64,000 bases of DNA from Calidifontibacillus oryziterrae (GCF_000331575.1 NZ_KB223527.1:1399842-1463841), one strand, 5' to 3'; counted from the first letter of the stretch, positions 45,622 through 55,892 are shown. The notes: generated by a model from the sequence alone, not told the origin. Program-made: numbers and translations.

Positions 45622-45840
45622 TGTATTAATCCCCTTTATGTATTTTTTAACATAATTATTTTTAGTTGCAATACTATATATCAAATTTATTAATAATTTT
45701 TACTTTCTTTAAATATTATTCCTCATCCCTAGTATAAGTAAAGGATAGATCTAAGGAAGTAATTTTTTCGGATTAGTAACACCGTTAACAAGTTAAATCC
45801 TTATTCTCATTCTTACCACATAATATTGTTGACATAATTG

Positions 45841-46533
45841 TTAAATAATGAATTTTTTATAATAATGTTTTGTCCTGATACATTCCCAAACTCGATATAT
45901 CCAATCAAGGTTTTTGCCAACTATTACTATATAAACAAAGGAATTTATACTGCCTACTAAGCATAAAATTGATAATAAGAAATACATTGTAAAAATGTCA
46001 AAGGCAGGAATCATCCCTCTATCAATAAACCACTTTTTCCAAGATGCACGGACAAGTGGGTGTTTTTTCATAAAAGGTAAAACATATTTATGAACGACAA
46101 TTATATCAAGCATAAGTGTTGTTATAAATATTATTTTAAAAATAACCTGAACATTCGTTCCGAATAAAATACCCAACAATAAACTAGTTCGAACTAAACG
46201 ATCTAAATGCAAGTCCAGTTTTGCTCCTATAGCTGAAGATGTTTTCGTTAGTCGTGCTAAATTACCATCGACAATATCTAAAATTTGATGGGCAATAATT
46301 AATAAACCAGCGAAAACTAAATTACCATTATAAATACATATTCCTGCCAACGATCCGAAAGTTCCTGAAATAATCGTTGCCATATTTGCAGAAAGTTTAA
46401 GTTTTAGAAATAATAATGTTACATAAGGAACAACAGTATACAAATAAAACAGGTTTGTAATATAATCTAGATTTCGATTAGAAGCATTTAATCTATTAAA
46501 AAACTCTTTATATCTTCTCCATAAATCTTTCAT
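45841..46533 (-). CDS. CDP-alcohol phosphotransferase (membrane)
   Basis: A 230-residue protein with about six membrane helices. The full family motif is present: DIVDGNLARLTKTSSAIG followed by AKLDLHLD, which fits D-x2-D-G-x2-A-R-x8-G-x3-D-x3-D (about 78-104). Such enzymes move a phospho-alcohol between a CDP-alcohol and an acceptor alcohol in the membrane. It lies 13 bases after tarJ, which with tarI should make CDP-ribitol. CDP-ribitol is therefore its likely substrate, which would be unusual for this family. I chose the ATG at 46533 over a GTG three codons earlier. Confidence 0.87.
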   Translation of the reverse strand: MKDLWRRYKEFFNRLNASNRNLDYITNLFYLYTVVPYVTLLFLKLKLSANMATIISGTFGSLAGICIYNGNLVFAGLLIIAHQILDIVDGNLARLTKTSSAIGAKLDLHLDRLVRTSLLLGILFGTNVQVIFKIIFITTLMLDIIVVHKYVLPFMKKHPLVRASWKKWFIDRGMIPAFDIFTMYFLLSILCLVGSINSFVYIVIVGKNLDWIYRVWECIRTKHYYKKFII

Positions 46534-46546
46534 TCTCGCCACCGCT

Positions 46547-47599
46547 TTATATTTCCCATTTCATCACCGTTTTACCGTATGGTTTTATACTATCCATTTC
46601 AAACGCTCTATGGATATCAGTAATTGAATGTACTGTTAGTTGATTTGTAACTAGCATATTTAAATAATCGTATATTTTATTTTCAAGAATAAATTCAATC
46701 GTATCTGTAAAATCCCTAGTGTTACTCCTACTATTTCCAATAAGGACAATACCCTTTTCTAATACTTTTCGAACATTGACTTCTACTTTTTTTTCCGAAA
46801 CGCCTAAAATTGAAATAGAAGCCCCTGGTTGTACAATGTCTATGATTTTATTTATTACTTCACTTTGTGCTTCACCGCCTACGCATTCAAACATGTGATC
46901 AATAGTTATAAACGTTGGGTATTGATCAATAAAATATCTTTCATCAACAAAGGAGAACATCTCAAGTTTATTTGGGTGTTTTCCAAATACAATAACTTTA
47001 GTCGAAGGCATCTTTTTCTTAAGTAAGAGGGCCATTAAAAAAGCGACATTCCCATCTCCCCAAACCCCAATATATTTATTCTCACCATTTGAGTAATAAT
47101 AAAATCTTTTAAGGGCGTGCATACAAACTGATAATAATTCTGTAATTGAAAAAAGATAGTCATTAGAATTTTCATGTATTTTAACAACAAGGCTTTTTGG
47201 TTGCATAATCAATTCTTGCATAAAACCATCGTATCCACTAGATCTAAATTTACCTTGTGGACAGTAATTTTCGCCAATTCTATCATTTAATTCACTAACT
47301 GTTTTAGGTAATCCTATTAAATAGCCTGGTACATTGGGCACTAACACAACTTTTTCACCAGACTGATATTCATTTGAAGGGTCATATAACACTTCTCCGA
47401 TCGCCTCATGGATTAACGCCATTGGTAATTTCTTTTGCAGCACCTCTTTGTCACGAGTCCCTTTGTAATAACGTTGATCAGCGTGGCATATCGACATATA
47501 AGAGGGCCTGACAATTAAGTATTCCTTCGAGAAATGTACACTTTCCATTACAGTTTCAAACATTTTAGGTTGAATTAATCTAATTACTTGATTGATCAA
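46547..47599 (-). CDS. tarJ: TarJ, ribulose-5-phosphate reductase
   Basis: A 350-residue zinc-type alcohol dehydrogenase-family enzyme that reduces ribulose 5-phosphate to ribitol 5-phosphate with NADPH. The sequence follows TarJ closely: MINQVIRLIQPKMFE, YMSICHADQRYYKGTRD, LIHEAIGEVLYD, FRSSGYDGFMQE, GVWGDGNVAFL and GNSRSNTRDF. It overlaps the end of tarI by 20 bases and starts with TTG (AAAGGG upstream). Such TarI-TarJ pairs serve ribitol teichoic acid synthesis in Gram-positives. Here they lie among flagellar modification genes. Confidence 0.92.
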   Translation of the reverse strand: MINQVIRLIQPKMFETVMESVHFSKEYLIVRPSYMSICHADQRYYKGTRDKEVLQKKLPMALIHEAIGEVLYDPSNEYQSGEKVVLVPNVPGYLIGLPKTVSELNDRIGENYCPQGKFRSSGYDGFMQELIMQPKSLVVKIHENSNDYLFSITELLSVCMHALKRFYYYSNGENKYIGVWGDGNVAFLMALLLKKKMPSTKVIVFGKHPNKLEMFSFVDERYFIDQYPTFITIDHMFECVGGEAQSEVINKIIDIVQPGASISILGVSEKKVEVNVRKVLEKGIVLIGNSRSNTRDFTDTIEFILENKIYDYLNMLVTNQLTVHSITDIHRAFEMDSIKPYGKTVMKWEI

Positions 47600-48314
47600 T
47601 AGTGTCAGCCCTTTCTATCAACGCCCTGGCCATTGATAAATCAAATGGAGTAGTTATTTTAAAATTATTCTGTTCACCCATTACTAAATATACTGACTTA
47701 TTTAACAAACGATATAATTTAGCAACATCAGTTGTTGATTCGAGTTGTTCATCTGTGAATTGGCTATAAACACTAACCAGTTCATTAATGAAGAATGATT
47801 GAGGTGTCTGACCTTGATAATATTCCTCTCTCTTTGGAATTTCAGCAATTTTAAGACCATCTTTTGAATATACAATTGTATCTACAGCTGGAATAACTGT
47901 ATCAACAGCACCCCATTTTTGAGTACCTTTTATATTTTCTTTAATTATTCGGTAGCTAACAAACGGGCGCACTGCATCATGTGTTAAAACTACATCGTCA
48001 TCTTGAGGATCGTAACTCTGTTGAATATGTTTCAAACCAATTCTCACAGTACTATGTCTAGTAGTTCCTCCTGTGATCACTTCAAAATATGAAGATTGTT
48101 TTTTGAAATTTCTACTAATTAGATCCCGTGTATAAGCAAACCACGTTGGATGTGTAGCAACAATGACTTTATCAATTTCATGCCGAAAAACAAAAAATTT
48201 TTCTAAGGTATGCAATAAAATCGCCTTATTATCCAAAATAAGAAATTGTTTTGGCATATCTATATTCCCCATTCGCTGACCTGAACCACCAGCAAGAATT
48301 AAAGCAATGTTCAT
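47580..48314 (-). CDS. tarI: TarI, ribitol-5-phosphate cytidylyltransferase
   Basis: A 244-residue IspD-superfamily enzyme that makes CDP-ribitol from CTP and ribitol 5-phosphate. It shows the nucleotide motif ILAGGSGQRMG with PKQF (about 5-26) and LTHDAVRPFVS (about 108-118). The partner tarJ rules for TarI over the isoprenoid enzyme IspD. The start is ATG with GAGAAGGG upstream. It is 35 bases after the FkbM methyltransferase gene. Confidence 0.9.
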   Translation of the reverse strand: MNIALILAGGSGQRMGNIDMPKQFLILDNKAILLHTLEKFFVFRHEIDKVIVATHPTWFAYTRDLISRNFKKQSSYFEVITGGTTRHSTVRIGLKHIQQSYDPQDDDVVLTHDAVRPFVSYRIIKENIKGTQKWGAVDTVIPAVDTIVYSKDGLKIAEIPKREEYYQGQTPQSFFINELVSVYSQFTDEQLESTTDVAKLYRLLNKSVYLVMGEQNNFKITTPFDLSMARALIERADTIDQSSN

Positions 48315-48349
48315 GTATACCCTTCTCTCTATTTTAAAAATTTAAAAAT

Positions 48350-49456
48350 TTAATTATTCGACGGTAAAGCATACAAAACAGTATCAAATAAGACATCTTT
48401 ATGATGACCAACAAAATATTTATAACCTAAATCGAATTGCTGAATTACATCAAACACCTTCCAAAAGTGAGTAATATCATGGTAGATACTAATTGCTAAT
48501 ATAGGTTTATCTTTCTTTATCAGTTGTTCACCACCTTTTAATGCTTCTACTTCAGAACCTTCAATATCCATCTTAATAAAGTTTATTTTTTGATTTGAAT
48601 TGAGACCATTTGCAAATTCATCAAGAGATATTGCCGAAATAGTGATCTCCCCTTCATCTGAAACTTTATTAGTCATAGCAGCATCAAAAGTTTGGAACTT
48701 AAGGTTTGTGCAAGTAGACCACAAGCATTTATCAAGTAGTGTAATCTCCCCAAAGTTTCTTTTTTCTTTATTAATCATTTCTTTTATTTGAATCAGCTTA
48801 TCTTTTGTAGGTTCAAAAGCATATAAGTGGTTCAAATTTGAGAATTGACTAAAAAATATTTTAATTGTGTCCCCATTATACGCTCCAGCATCTATAACTG
48901 TATTTACCTTATTCTTTTCTATAGATGGATGAATGTATTGATCATAATTAGAAATCTTTATAAGTTCTCTATCTCCGGTAGCTCTATATGCAAGCATTCT
49001 AATATATACTTCTTTAGATAGATCATCCTCTAAATTATCATATACATTTTTATATTTCTCAGCATTTTCCAGCACTTTAAACTCCTCGATAATTTTACAA
49101 TTATCCCATTCAAATAGTTCAAATGGATACACAATATAGTTATAAAAATCCTCGTCATTTAATTGCCTAATTATTTCTTTATACCATTGACTTGCTATTA
49201 TAATTTGCATGTCTTTGATTTCTCTTTCCTGAAAACCCATTACCTTAATTCCATCAATGCATGTATTCACCTTTTTTTCATCATTATCGATAAATGCATG
49301 CACATTAGCCATTCCCTCAATTGCTTTCTTTACCTTATTTCCAGCTAAACCCGCACCAAATACATAAACATCCTTGTTTATTTTATTGTTGAAATCATTA
49401 ATGTTATTGCTCTCCAAACACCGCAATAGATAATCCCAATTATATTCTTTGACCAT
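48350..49456 (-). CDS. FkbM family methyltransferase
   Basis: A 368-residue protein with an unusual N-terminal part (about 1-150; KDVYVFGAGLAGNKVKKAI suggests a Rossmann-type nucleotide fold) and a C-terminal SAM-dependent FkbM methyltransferase domain (about 175-360). Motif I is DAGAYNGDTIKIF and later DIEGSEVEALKGG. FkbM enzymes O-methylate sugars or polyketides. Here it could methylate the flagellar glycan. The start is ATG with GAGGAGA upstream. The gap to pseB is 145 bases without visible signals. Confidence 0.85.
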   Translation of the reverse strand: MVKEYNWDYLLRCLESNNINDFNNKINKDVYVFGAGLAGNKVKKAIEGMANVHAFIDNDEKKVNTCIDGIKVMGFQEREIKDMQIIIASQWYKEIIRQLNDEDFYNYIVYPFELFEWDNCKIIEEFKVLENAEKYKNVYDNLEDDLSKEVYIRMLAYRATGDRELIKISNYDQYIHPSIEKNKVNTVIDAGAYNGDTIKIFFSQFSNLNHLYAFEPTKDKLIQIKEMINKEKRNFGEITLLDKCLWSTCTNLKFQTFDAAMTNKVSDEGEITISAISLDEFANGLNSNQKINFIKMDIEGSEVEALKGGEQLIKKDKPILAISIYHDITHFWKVFDVIQQFDLGYKYFVGHHKDVLFDTVLYALPSNN

Positions 49457-49601
49457 AATATATTTATCTCCTCATAGTATCGAAATAGTAAATATTGAGT
49501 ATATTATTTTTGAATCATCAAACCATATTTTATGAATATGACATATGGCTATAACCTACCCCACCAAGGATTCGATTCTAAATATTACTGAATTAAGGAT
49601 C

Positions 49602-50609
<1,008 letters not shown>

Positions 50610-50637
50610 TTAATTAAGCATAATTTGTTCTAAGTTA

Positions 50638-51876
50638 TTAATTTTTTAATAATACTGACATGTAACTCATAGTTATGTAGCGAGATTCTTTTAACGATTC
50701 AAATATACTTTTCATGTATATTTTATTGTGGCCTATCTCTTTTTCAATTGACTGTATTAATTTAATTACTATATCAACATTAAGCCCCTTGCGGTAACCA
50801 GACATTCCAATCAAGTGTACTTTTATCAAAGCATAGTGCAAAACCATGAATGTATAGTTATCAAACAAAGTATCACCAGTTCCTAAAGGAAATGCATTTT
50901 GAAATATGTAGTTCACAAGATAGTTTTCCAATATAAATTCATTTTGATTCATAAATGGTGAATAGTAATTAGAATGACATTCTTTATATATTGATTTTGA
51001 CTCTTCTAATGAGTGTTCTTTATCAAAACCCAAACCATTTAAAAATTCCTCAAAACACTCTGAATATCTCTTCGTTTTAATATTCTTGGAATAATTTACA
51101 ATAACGCTGTTCAACATCATCATTTGGGCTGAAATCTTTGTTGGAATATCCTTTATCAAGTCAAAAGATTCTACTTTTTCTAGCAAATTTTTATATGATT
51201 GAATAAAAGTAGGTATGCTTAAGTAATTACTATCATCTATCATTTTTTGTAACTTATTGTAAAACATCCCTAGTATTATTAAACGTTCATAAAGTGGATA
51301 TCTTCTATCTTGGATTGTCTTTATTGAAAAGACCCTTAGGTCCCAAAAATATTCCCATATGGTATCTGATTTCAATACCGAGTTATCTAAATGGATATTT
51401 TTTTCTGATATTAGTACTTTTTTTGACTCTTCAACATAATTAAATGACATCGGCTCTGAATTTAATAAAGCAATCCGTGCAACTTCAGGACACGACATTG
51501 TTGCAGAAATTTCAATAGTGTTATCAATCTTATTGATTATTCTAGGATAAGTTGCACAAACTGGAGATAAGTAATCCTCACCAAGATTCAACTGCACTTT
51601 ACAAAGTGATTTTTGAGATAATAACGGGCAACGATTATTTTCATCTAATCTAATTTTTGCATAAGTAGCATTGGTTGGGTTTGAGCGATTACGTTTAATT
51701 GCCTTGTTTAATAAGGGGCGAATCTCACTGTCATTTATTCTTTTATACTTTTTATAAGTATTCTTATCTATATCAATATCCCAGATAGCACAACAAGTAT
51801 CCTCGCAATTTGATCCTATACATTGAAATTGTTTAAGATACACAGGCTCTAAAAAGTTTGTTTTTTTTACACCCAT
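50638..51876 (-). CDS. fliB: Flagellin lysine N-methylase FliB
   Basis: A 412-residue enzyme that methylates lysines on flagellin. It has the conserved Cys cluster typical of FliB: CIGSNCEDTCCAIWDIDID (about 19-37), CPLLSQKSLCKVQ and SPVCATYPR, probably a metal or Fe-S site. Flagellin lysine methylation affects adhesion and surface properties in other bacteria. The start is ATG with AAGAGGGGAG upstream. It is in the same transcription direction as maf and pseB. Glycosylation and methylation genes side by side suggest double modification of the filament. Confidence 0.88.
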   Translation of the reverse strand: MGVKKTNFLEPVYLKQFQCIGSNCEDTCCAIWDIDIDKNTYKKYKRINDSEIRPLLNKAIKRNRSNPTNATYAKIRLDENNRCPLLSQKSLCKVQLNLGEDYLSPVCATYPRIINKIDNTIEISATMSCPEVARIALLNSEPMSFNYVEESKKVLISEKNIHLDNSVLKSDTIWEYFWDLRVFSIKTIQDRRYPLYERLIILGMFYNKLQKMIDDSNYLSIPTFIQSYKNLLEKVESFDLIKDIPTKISAQMMMLNSVIVNYSKNIKTKRYSECFEEFLNGLGFDKEHSLEESKSIYKECHSNYYSPFMNQNEFILENYLVNYIFQNAFPLGTGDTLFDNYTFMVLHYALIKVHLIGMSGYRKGLNVDIVIKLIQSIEKEIGHNKIYMKSIFESLKESRYITMSYMSVLLKN

Positions 51877-51890
51877 GATTCTCCCCTCTT

Positions 51891-52229
51891 TTAATTATTT
51901 GTAGTAGTTTCTTTAGATGACAATTGATTATTCCAATTTCTGAAAATTGGTAGCACCTGATATTCTAATATATCAGAAACTGAAACATAATCATTATTTT
52001 CTAACAACTCAATAATTTCTGCTGATCTAAAAGCTAACTCTTTAACATCCTCAGGGAATAATTGTTTTATGGTTGAATTACTCAAAATTACATCAAACAT
52101 CTCAGATAGCAGTTGAATTCCTTCTGCATTTTTATCATTATATAAATAGCCAACTGTTATCTCAATAATTTCTTTAAATGTTTCAGTTAGATTATGCATT
52201 TGTACAGCAATTTCCTTATTCATGTTCAT
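51891..52229 (-). CDS. Small helical protein between maf and fliB, unknown function
   Basis: A 112-residue acidic, all-helical protein (MNMNKEIAVQMHNLTETFKE...). The start at 52229 or 52223 uses GGAGAAGGTG located inside the end of maf, so it overlaps maf by about 14 bases and is likely co-translated. It has no signal, membrane helix or known catalytic motif. The size and helix pattern resemble chaperone-type flagellar accessory proteins. I do not recognise a family. Confidence 0.7.
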   Translation of the reverse strand: MNMNKEIAVQMHNLTETFKEIIEITVGYLYNDKNAEGIQLLSEMFDVILSNSTIKQLFPEDVKELAFRSAEIIELLENNDYVSVSDILEYQVLPIFRNWNNQLSSKETTTNN

Positions 52230-54075
52230 CACCTTCTCCAACATTAATTGCCGAAAATAAAGTATTAACGATAACATCATAAAATTCATATTGTTTTTTT
52301 ATACCATTTAACAATAACTCATATTTCTCTTTTAATTGACCTTCCGTTTTACTTTCTAAAGAGTTATAAGAAGTTTGTCTTATAGCTAGATTAAATGCTG
52401 CAACAATAGGTTGTATAAATTTCTTGTGAACCTCTAAATCTTCGATTTTCTCAGTTAACTCTTCTACCATATCGAACTCTTTTGTAAACTCTTCATACAT
52501 TTCTTCTGCCACCGTTGTTAATAACTGTTTTATCTTATTAATCCTTTTTTCACTTAAATCTAATATTACTTCAGCTTCTCTTTTAATGTATTCTATAAAA
52601 TATTTTAGCTTTAATTCATAGTTAACTGTCTCGTTTTTTAATAATTCCTCATTATATATTGAAGTAATTTTTACAAATAAGTCATCAGGAATAGTTTTTA
52701 ATGTTTCGATAACTTGGGAAACGGGAATATTAATCATACCTTCAATATTTAGCCCACCGTCAGTACAATTAATATATTCAACACCCTGGTGTTGATATAT
52801 ATAATTTTCAAAATATGACTTATAAACTAGAAATGCTGATTTTGTATAGATATCATTCCCATATTTATCTTTTGTTAAAATTCTATCACCATTATCGGTA
52901 TGCATATTAATCTTATGAACAGCACCAGTAGCATAGAGTTGATCATTGGTATATGCCAAATCCTGCCCTATAAAAATGAGTTTTTGACAACCAAATTTAC
53001 GAGCAATATCCATTGCTATGTTTGCACAAGATGGGCCAAATTCAACTTCCTTTGTATTAATTCCAACGTAGTATTCATAAAATTCAGTCGAGTAATCTAC
53101 ATCCCCTTTCATCCATACTTTTTTTCCTTTAAAAGAATCTAAAGCGTTATAGTTAATGGTATGTCCATATAACAATGTTATCTGATCATAATTTATTATA
53201 TTCTTAAATATCCGTTGCTGTGCATTAGCACCATCAACCGCAACTACAAAGTGTGGAATTATTCCGATTTTTTCTAGTATATTCACTGCTGAGCCAGCAG
53301 CTATTATTAGAAATTTATCTTTGTTTTCCAATATTAGTGACAATTGGTTACTTAAAGAAGGCCCTGCCGCAACAATTAGTGCCGGCATATTTAGGAATCT
53401 ATTAAAATAACTGTTGATGTTAATATTATCAATATTTACAACATGTAAATTTCGTGTATTATTATACACCCATTTTTGCGAGTGCACATATTCTGTCGTT
53501 ATATTACATCTTAATGTTTTTAATGTATCATTTATGCTCTTGTTTAATTCCAAATAAAAATTTGAAAAATCCCTTCTGTAAGACATTAAAATTGCCAAAT
53601 CAAAGTTTTGAAACCCTTTGGCTATAAGCAATTCTGCTAGAATTAGTGAGATTTGATAGGGATTATTTAATTGCAGTAAGAGGATTCTATTATTTGTTAA
53701 ATACGGTTGCATATTTATATTTTTTAAAGCAGATAAAAATATCTCTTTGCTTGGTTCAATAATAATTATTTTTTTATTCGGGTATTCTTTAATTAGCTCT
53801 TCAATATGATAGTAATAGCCACCACCCACTACTACTACAAGATTATTTTCTAATTGAGAAGAATCAATCCATTTCTGGGCTTCACTATAGGGACAATAAT
53901 TACTATGCAGATAGTATTGCTTTGGACCATTTTTTATTAATAAATTTTTTTGCCCTTTTTTTGTTAATACTTGTTCCAAGTTTAAACTTTCTTTCATATC
54001 GTTAGAACATTTTGTAATATCTATATATATTTCAGGATAAGTGTCCTTAAGTATTTGTAAATTCCTTTCAAACAT
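52216..54075 (-). CDS. Maf-type flagellin glycosyltransferase (MptE-like, DUF115)
   Basis: A 619-residue motility-associated factor that transfers pseudaminic acid from CMP-Pse to Ser/Thr of flagellin. The N-terminal Maf domain (about 1-190, with VVVGGGYYYHIEELI) is followed by the DUF115/MptE-like catalytic fold (about 210-430: ALIVAAGPSLSNQL, VVAVDGANAQQR, LIFIGQDLAYT) and a helical C-terminal part. It starts 74 bases after the hag stop, with only a terminator between. No separate promoter fits in that gap. Confidence 0.92.
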   Translation of the reverse strand: MFERNLQILKDTYPEIYIDITKCSNDMKESLNLEQVLTKKGQKNLLIKNGPKQYYLHSNYCPYSEAQKWIDSSQLENNLVVVVGGGYYYHIEELIKEYPNKKIIIIEPSKEIFLSALKNINMQPYLTNNRILLLQLNNPYQISLILAELLIAKGFQNFDLAILMSYRRDFSNFYLELNKSINDTLKTLRCNITTEYVHSQKWVYNNTRNLHVVNIDNININSYFNRFLNMPALIVAAGPSLSNQLSLILENKDKFLIIAAGSAVNILEKIGIIPHFVVAVDGANAQQRIFKNIINYDQITLLYGHTINYNALDSFKGKKVWMKGDVDYSTEFYEYYVGINTKEVEFGPSCANIAMDIARKFGCQKLIFIGQDLAYTNDQLYATGAVHKINMHTDNGDRILTKDKYGNDIYTKSAFLVYKSYFENYIYQHQGVEYINCTDGGLNIEGMINIPVSQVIETLKTIPDDLFVKITSIYNEELLKNETVNYELKLKYFIEYIKREAEVILDLSEKRINKIKQLLTTVAEEMYEEFTKEFDMVEELTEKIEDLEVHKKFIQPIVAAFNLAIRQTSYNSLESKTEGQLKEKYELLLNGIKKQYEFYDVIVNTLFSAINVGEGDEHE

Positions 54076-54096
54076 TCCCGGTATCCCTTTCTCTTT

Positions 54097-54135
54097 TAAA
54101 AAGAGCTAGCATATATTTATACGCTAGCTCTTTTT
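54097..54135 (-). terminator. hag terminator
   Basis: On the minus strand AAAAGAGCTAGC / GCTAGCTCTTTT is a perfect 12-bp stem with a 12-nt AT-rich loop, followed by TTTTTAAAAG. With the run of A before it, it could also work on the plus strand. The maf start is only about 20 bases beyond. Confidence 0.92.
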
Positions 54136-54148
54136 TTCTTTACTAGTA

Positions 54149-54967
54149 TTATCTTAATAATTGTAGTACAGCTTGTGGTTGTTGATTAGCTTGTGCAAGC
54201 ATTGCCTGAGATGCTTGATTTAAGATATTTGTTTTTGTAAAGTTCATCATCTCTTTAGCCATATCAACATCTCTAATCCTTGATTCAGCAGCTTGAATAT
54301 TTTCAGAAGTATTATTTAAGTTTTTAATTGTATGTTCTAAACGGTTTTGGTTTGCCCCTAGCTTAGAACGTTCAGTAGAGATTGTTTTAATCGCTAAATC
54401 AAACTTTGCAATTGCAGAAGCGGCATTCCCATGAGATGCAAAAGAAAAACCAGTTAAAGATAATTTAGCTGCTTTCATAGTCGCAATTTGAAGCTGGATC
54501 TTAACGCCTTTATCAGCACCAATTTGCAAATTACCTACTGCCTTTGTTAATGTTCCATCTAATAGCGTCTTTTCATTAAACTTTGTAGAATCAGCAATTC
54601 TATCTACTTCAGTGATTAGTTCATCAATTTCTGCTTTGATTGCTGTTCTATCAACATCAACATTAGTATCATTAGCCGCTTGTACAGCTAATTCTCTCAT
54701 TCTTTGTACAATTGCTTGAGTTTCTTGTAAAGCACCTTCAGCAGTTTGGATCAAAGAAATTCCATCTTGAGCATTTTTGGATGCCATATCAAGACCACGG
54801 ATCTGCGCACGCATTTTTTCTGAAATTGAAAGACCTGCTGCGTCATCTCCAGCACGGTTAATGCGAAGACCTGAAGATAACTTCTCCATAGACTTTGCAC
54901 CAGAATTAAGGTTAATACCCATGTTACGATGTGCATTCATTGCATTTAAATTGTGATTGATAATCAT
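54149..54967 (-). CDS. hag: Major flagellin Hag
   Basis: Main filament protein, 272 residues. The D0/D1 helices at both ends are canonical (MIINHNLNAMNAHRN at the start, MLAQANQQPQAVLQLLR at the end). The middle region (about 140-190) is short and offers the Ser/Thr surface that Maf-type enzymes modify. The start ATG has AAGGAGG upstream, and a SigD promoter and a CsrA-type hairpin precede it. The chaperone genes fliW and csrA are upstream. The fliS gene lies beyond the inserted island. Confidence 0.97.
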   Translation of the reverse strand: MIINHNLNAMNAHRNMGINLNSGAKSMEKLSSGLRINRAGDDAAGLSISEKMRAQIRGLDMASKNAQDGISLIQTAEGALQETQAIVQRMRELAVQAANDTNVDVDRTAIKAEIDELITEVDRIADSTKFNEKTLLDGTLTKAVGNLQIGADKGVKIQLQIATMKAAKLSLTGFSFASHGNAASAIAKFDLAIKTISTERSKLGANQNRLEHTIKNLNNTSENIQAAESRIRDVDMAKEMMNFTKTNILNQASQAMLAQANQQPQAVLQLLR

Positions 54968-54993
54968 TTTATTTTCCTCCTTGAATTGTAAGT

Positions 54994-55015
54994 ATATTCA
55001 CGTCCTTGTGAATAT
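54994..55015 (-). promoter_or_regulatory. CsrA-type hairpin in the hag leader
   Basis: On the minus strand ATATTCAC-AAGGAC-GTGAATAT forms a perfect 8-bp stem that presents GGA in its loop, the classic high-affinity CsrA site. A second GGA is in the Shine-Dalgarno sequence AAGGAGG about 20 bases downstream, so one CsrA dimer could bridge both and block translation. csrA and fliW are the next genes upstream. Confidence 0.85.
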
Positions 55016-55081
55016 TGAATTTGGTTAAGTCGCTTTTAAAGTCGGCCGCCTTTTATTGCTCACTTAACTTATACATTCTAT

Positions 55082-55107
55082 ATATCGACAAAGATTTTAT
55101 TAGTTTA
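55082..55107 (-). promoter_or_regulatory. SigD promoter of hag
   Basis: On the minus strand TAAA, 14 bases and GTCGATAT lie about 115 bases before the hag start. One base differs from the consensus -10 (GCCGATAT) and the spacer is one short. Confidence 0.8.
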
Positions 55108-55165
55108 ATAGTTTTAATAAAATTTTTTTGCGATTTTCATTCCTTTTTTTAACAAATATAAATAT

Positions 55166-55194
55166 CCACCTAGATTTATTTTGAATCTAAGTGG
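55166..55194 (-). terminator. Hairpin after csrA
   Basis: On the minus strand CCACTTAGATT / AATCTAGGTGG (one G-T pair, 7-nt loop) is followed by a weak T-rich tract (ATATTTATATTTG). It probably ends or reduces the fliW-csrA transcript before hag. Confidence 0.65.
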
Positions 55195-55209
55195 AATAGT
55201 GGAGACGAA

Positions 55210-55440
55210 TTATTTTTTTTGTATTTGCATGGATAAATTTTTCAATTGATCAATTGAAACTTCTGATGCTTGGCTGTTTTCTTCTTGGATTGCTAAATAG
55301 ATTTCTTTTCTATGGATTTCTATTTGTTTTGGGGCATTAATACCTATTTTTACTTGGTCACCTTCGATGGATAGGATCGTTAGCTCAATGTCTTCACCGA
55401 TTTGGATCGATTGGTTTTTCTTTCGGGATAGTACAAGCAT
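55210..55440 (-). CDS. csrA: Translational regulator CsrA
   Basis: A 76-residue RNA-binding dimer that represses flagellin translation by binding GGA hairpins in the hag leader. The core [22 protein letters not shown] and [13 protein letters not shown] is intact. The ATG overlaps the fliW stop (TAATG), so CsrA and its antagonist FliW are made together. Confidence 0.97.
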   Translation of the reverse strand: MLVLSRKKNQSIQIGEDIELTILSIEGDQVKIGINAPKQIEIHRKEIYLAIQEENSQASEVSIDQLKNLSMQIQKK

Positions 55441-55892
55441 TATTGGCCCCCCTCGTTTGCTGGAGCTGGCGTTTTGATAATAGGATGTTTTGTTGTGAAG
55501 CTTTCATCATTTACTATTACTTGTTTCCCTAATCGATGCTTTACATTTATTACAATCGGTCCTCTTAAGTTAGCGGTAGTATTTTCGAACGGATCTTGCA
55601 CCGTTAATATCACATATAACGCTACTTGATCTTTGTTTTCGATATTTAATTTTGTTAGCGTTGAGTCGGATAGTTCAATTGAATAGTCGTTAAAATAGTC
55701 AAATGGATTTACAATAACAAAGCCTAAGCTAGCTGTTTTTATTGATTGAAGAATCAGAAGCGGACTGTCTTCCCCTAGTGGAAGTACAATGAAGCTCTTT
55801 TCGTCTTCAAAGCCTGGGATCCCTTCTTCAAATTGAATCATTCCTTGTTCGTCTATTTCAAGTTCACCGTGATATTTTGTTTGAAATTTCAT
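55440..55892 (-). CDS. fliW: Flagellar assembly factor FliW
   Basis: A 150-residue protein that binds either flagellin or CsrA. When flagellin is exported, free FliW sequesters CsrA and permits hag translation. The family region [19 protein letters not shown] (about 22-40) and [22 protein letters not shown] are present. It overlaps csrA and follows the yviE gene. Confidence 0.96.
   Translation of the reverse strand: MKFQTKYHGELEIDEQGMIQFEEGIPGFEDEKSFIVLPLGEDSPLLILQSIKTASLGFVIVNPFDYFNDYSIELSDSTLTKLNIENKDQVALYVILTVQDPFENTTANLRGPIVINVKHRLGKQVIVNDESFTTKHPIIKTPAPANEGGQ

Noticed and set aside
47580-48314. IspD of the isoprenoid pathway
   Set aside because: The fold is the same, but the overlapping tarJ partner favours TarI.
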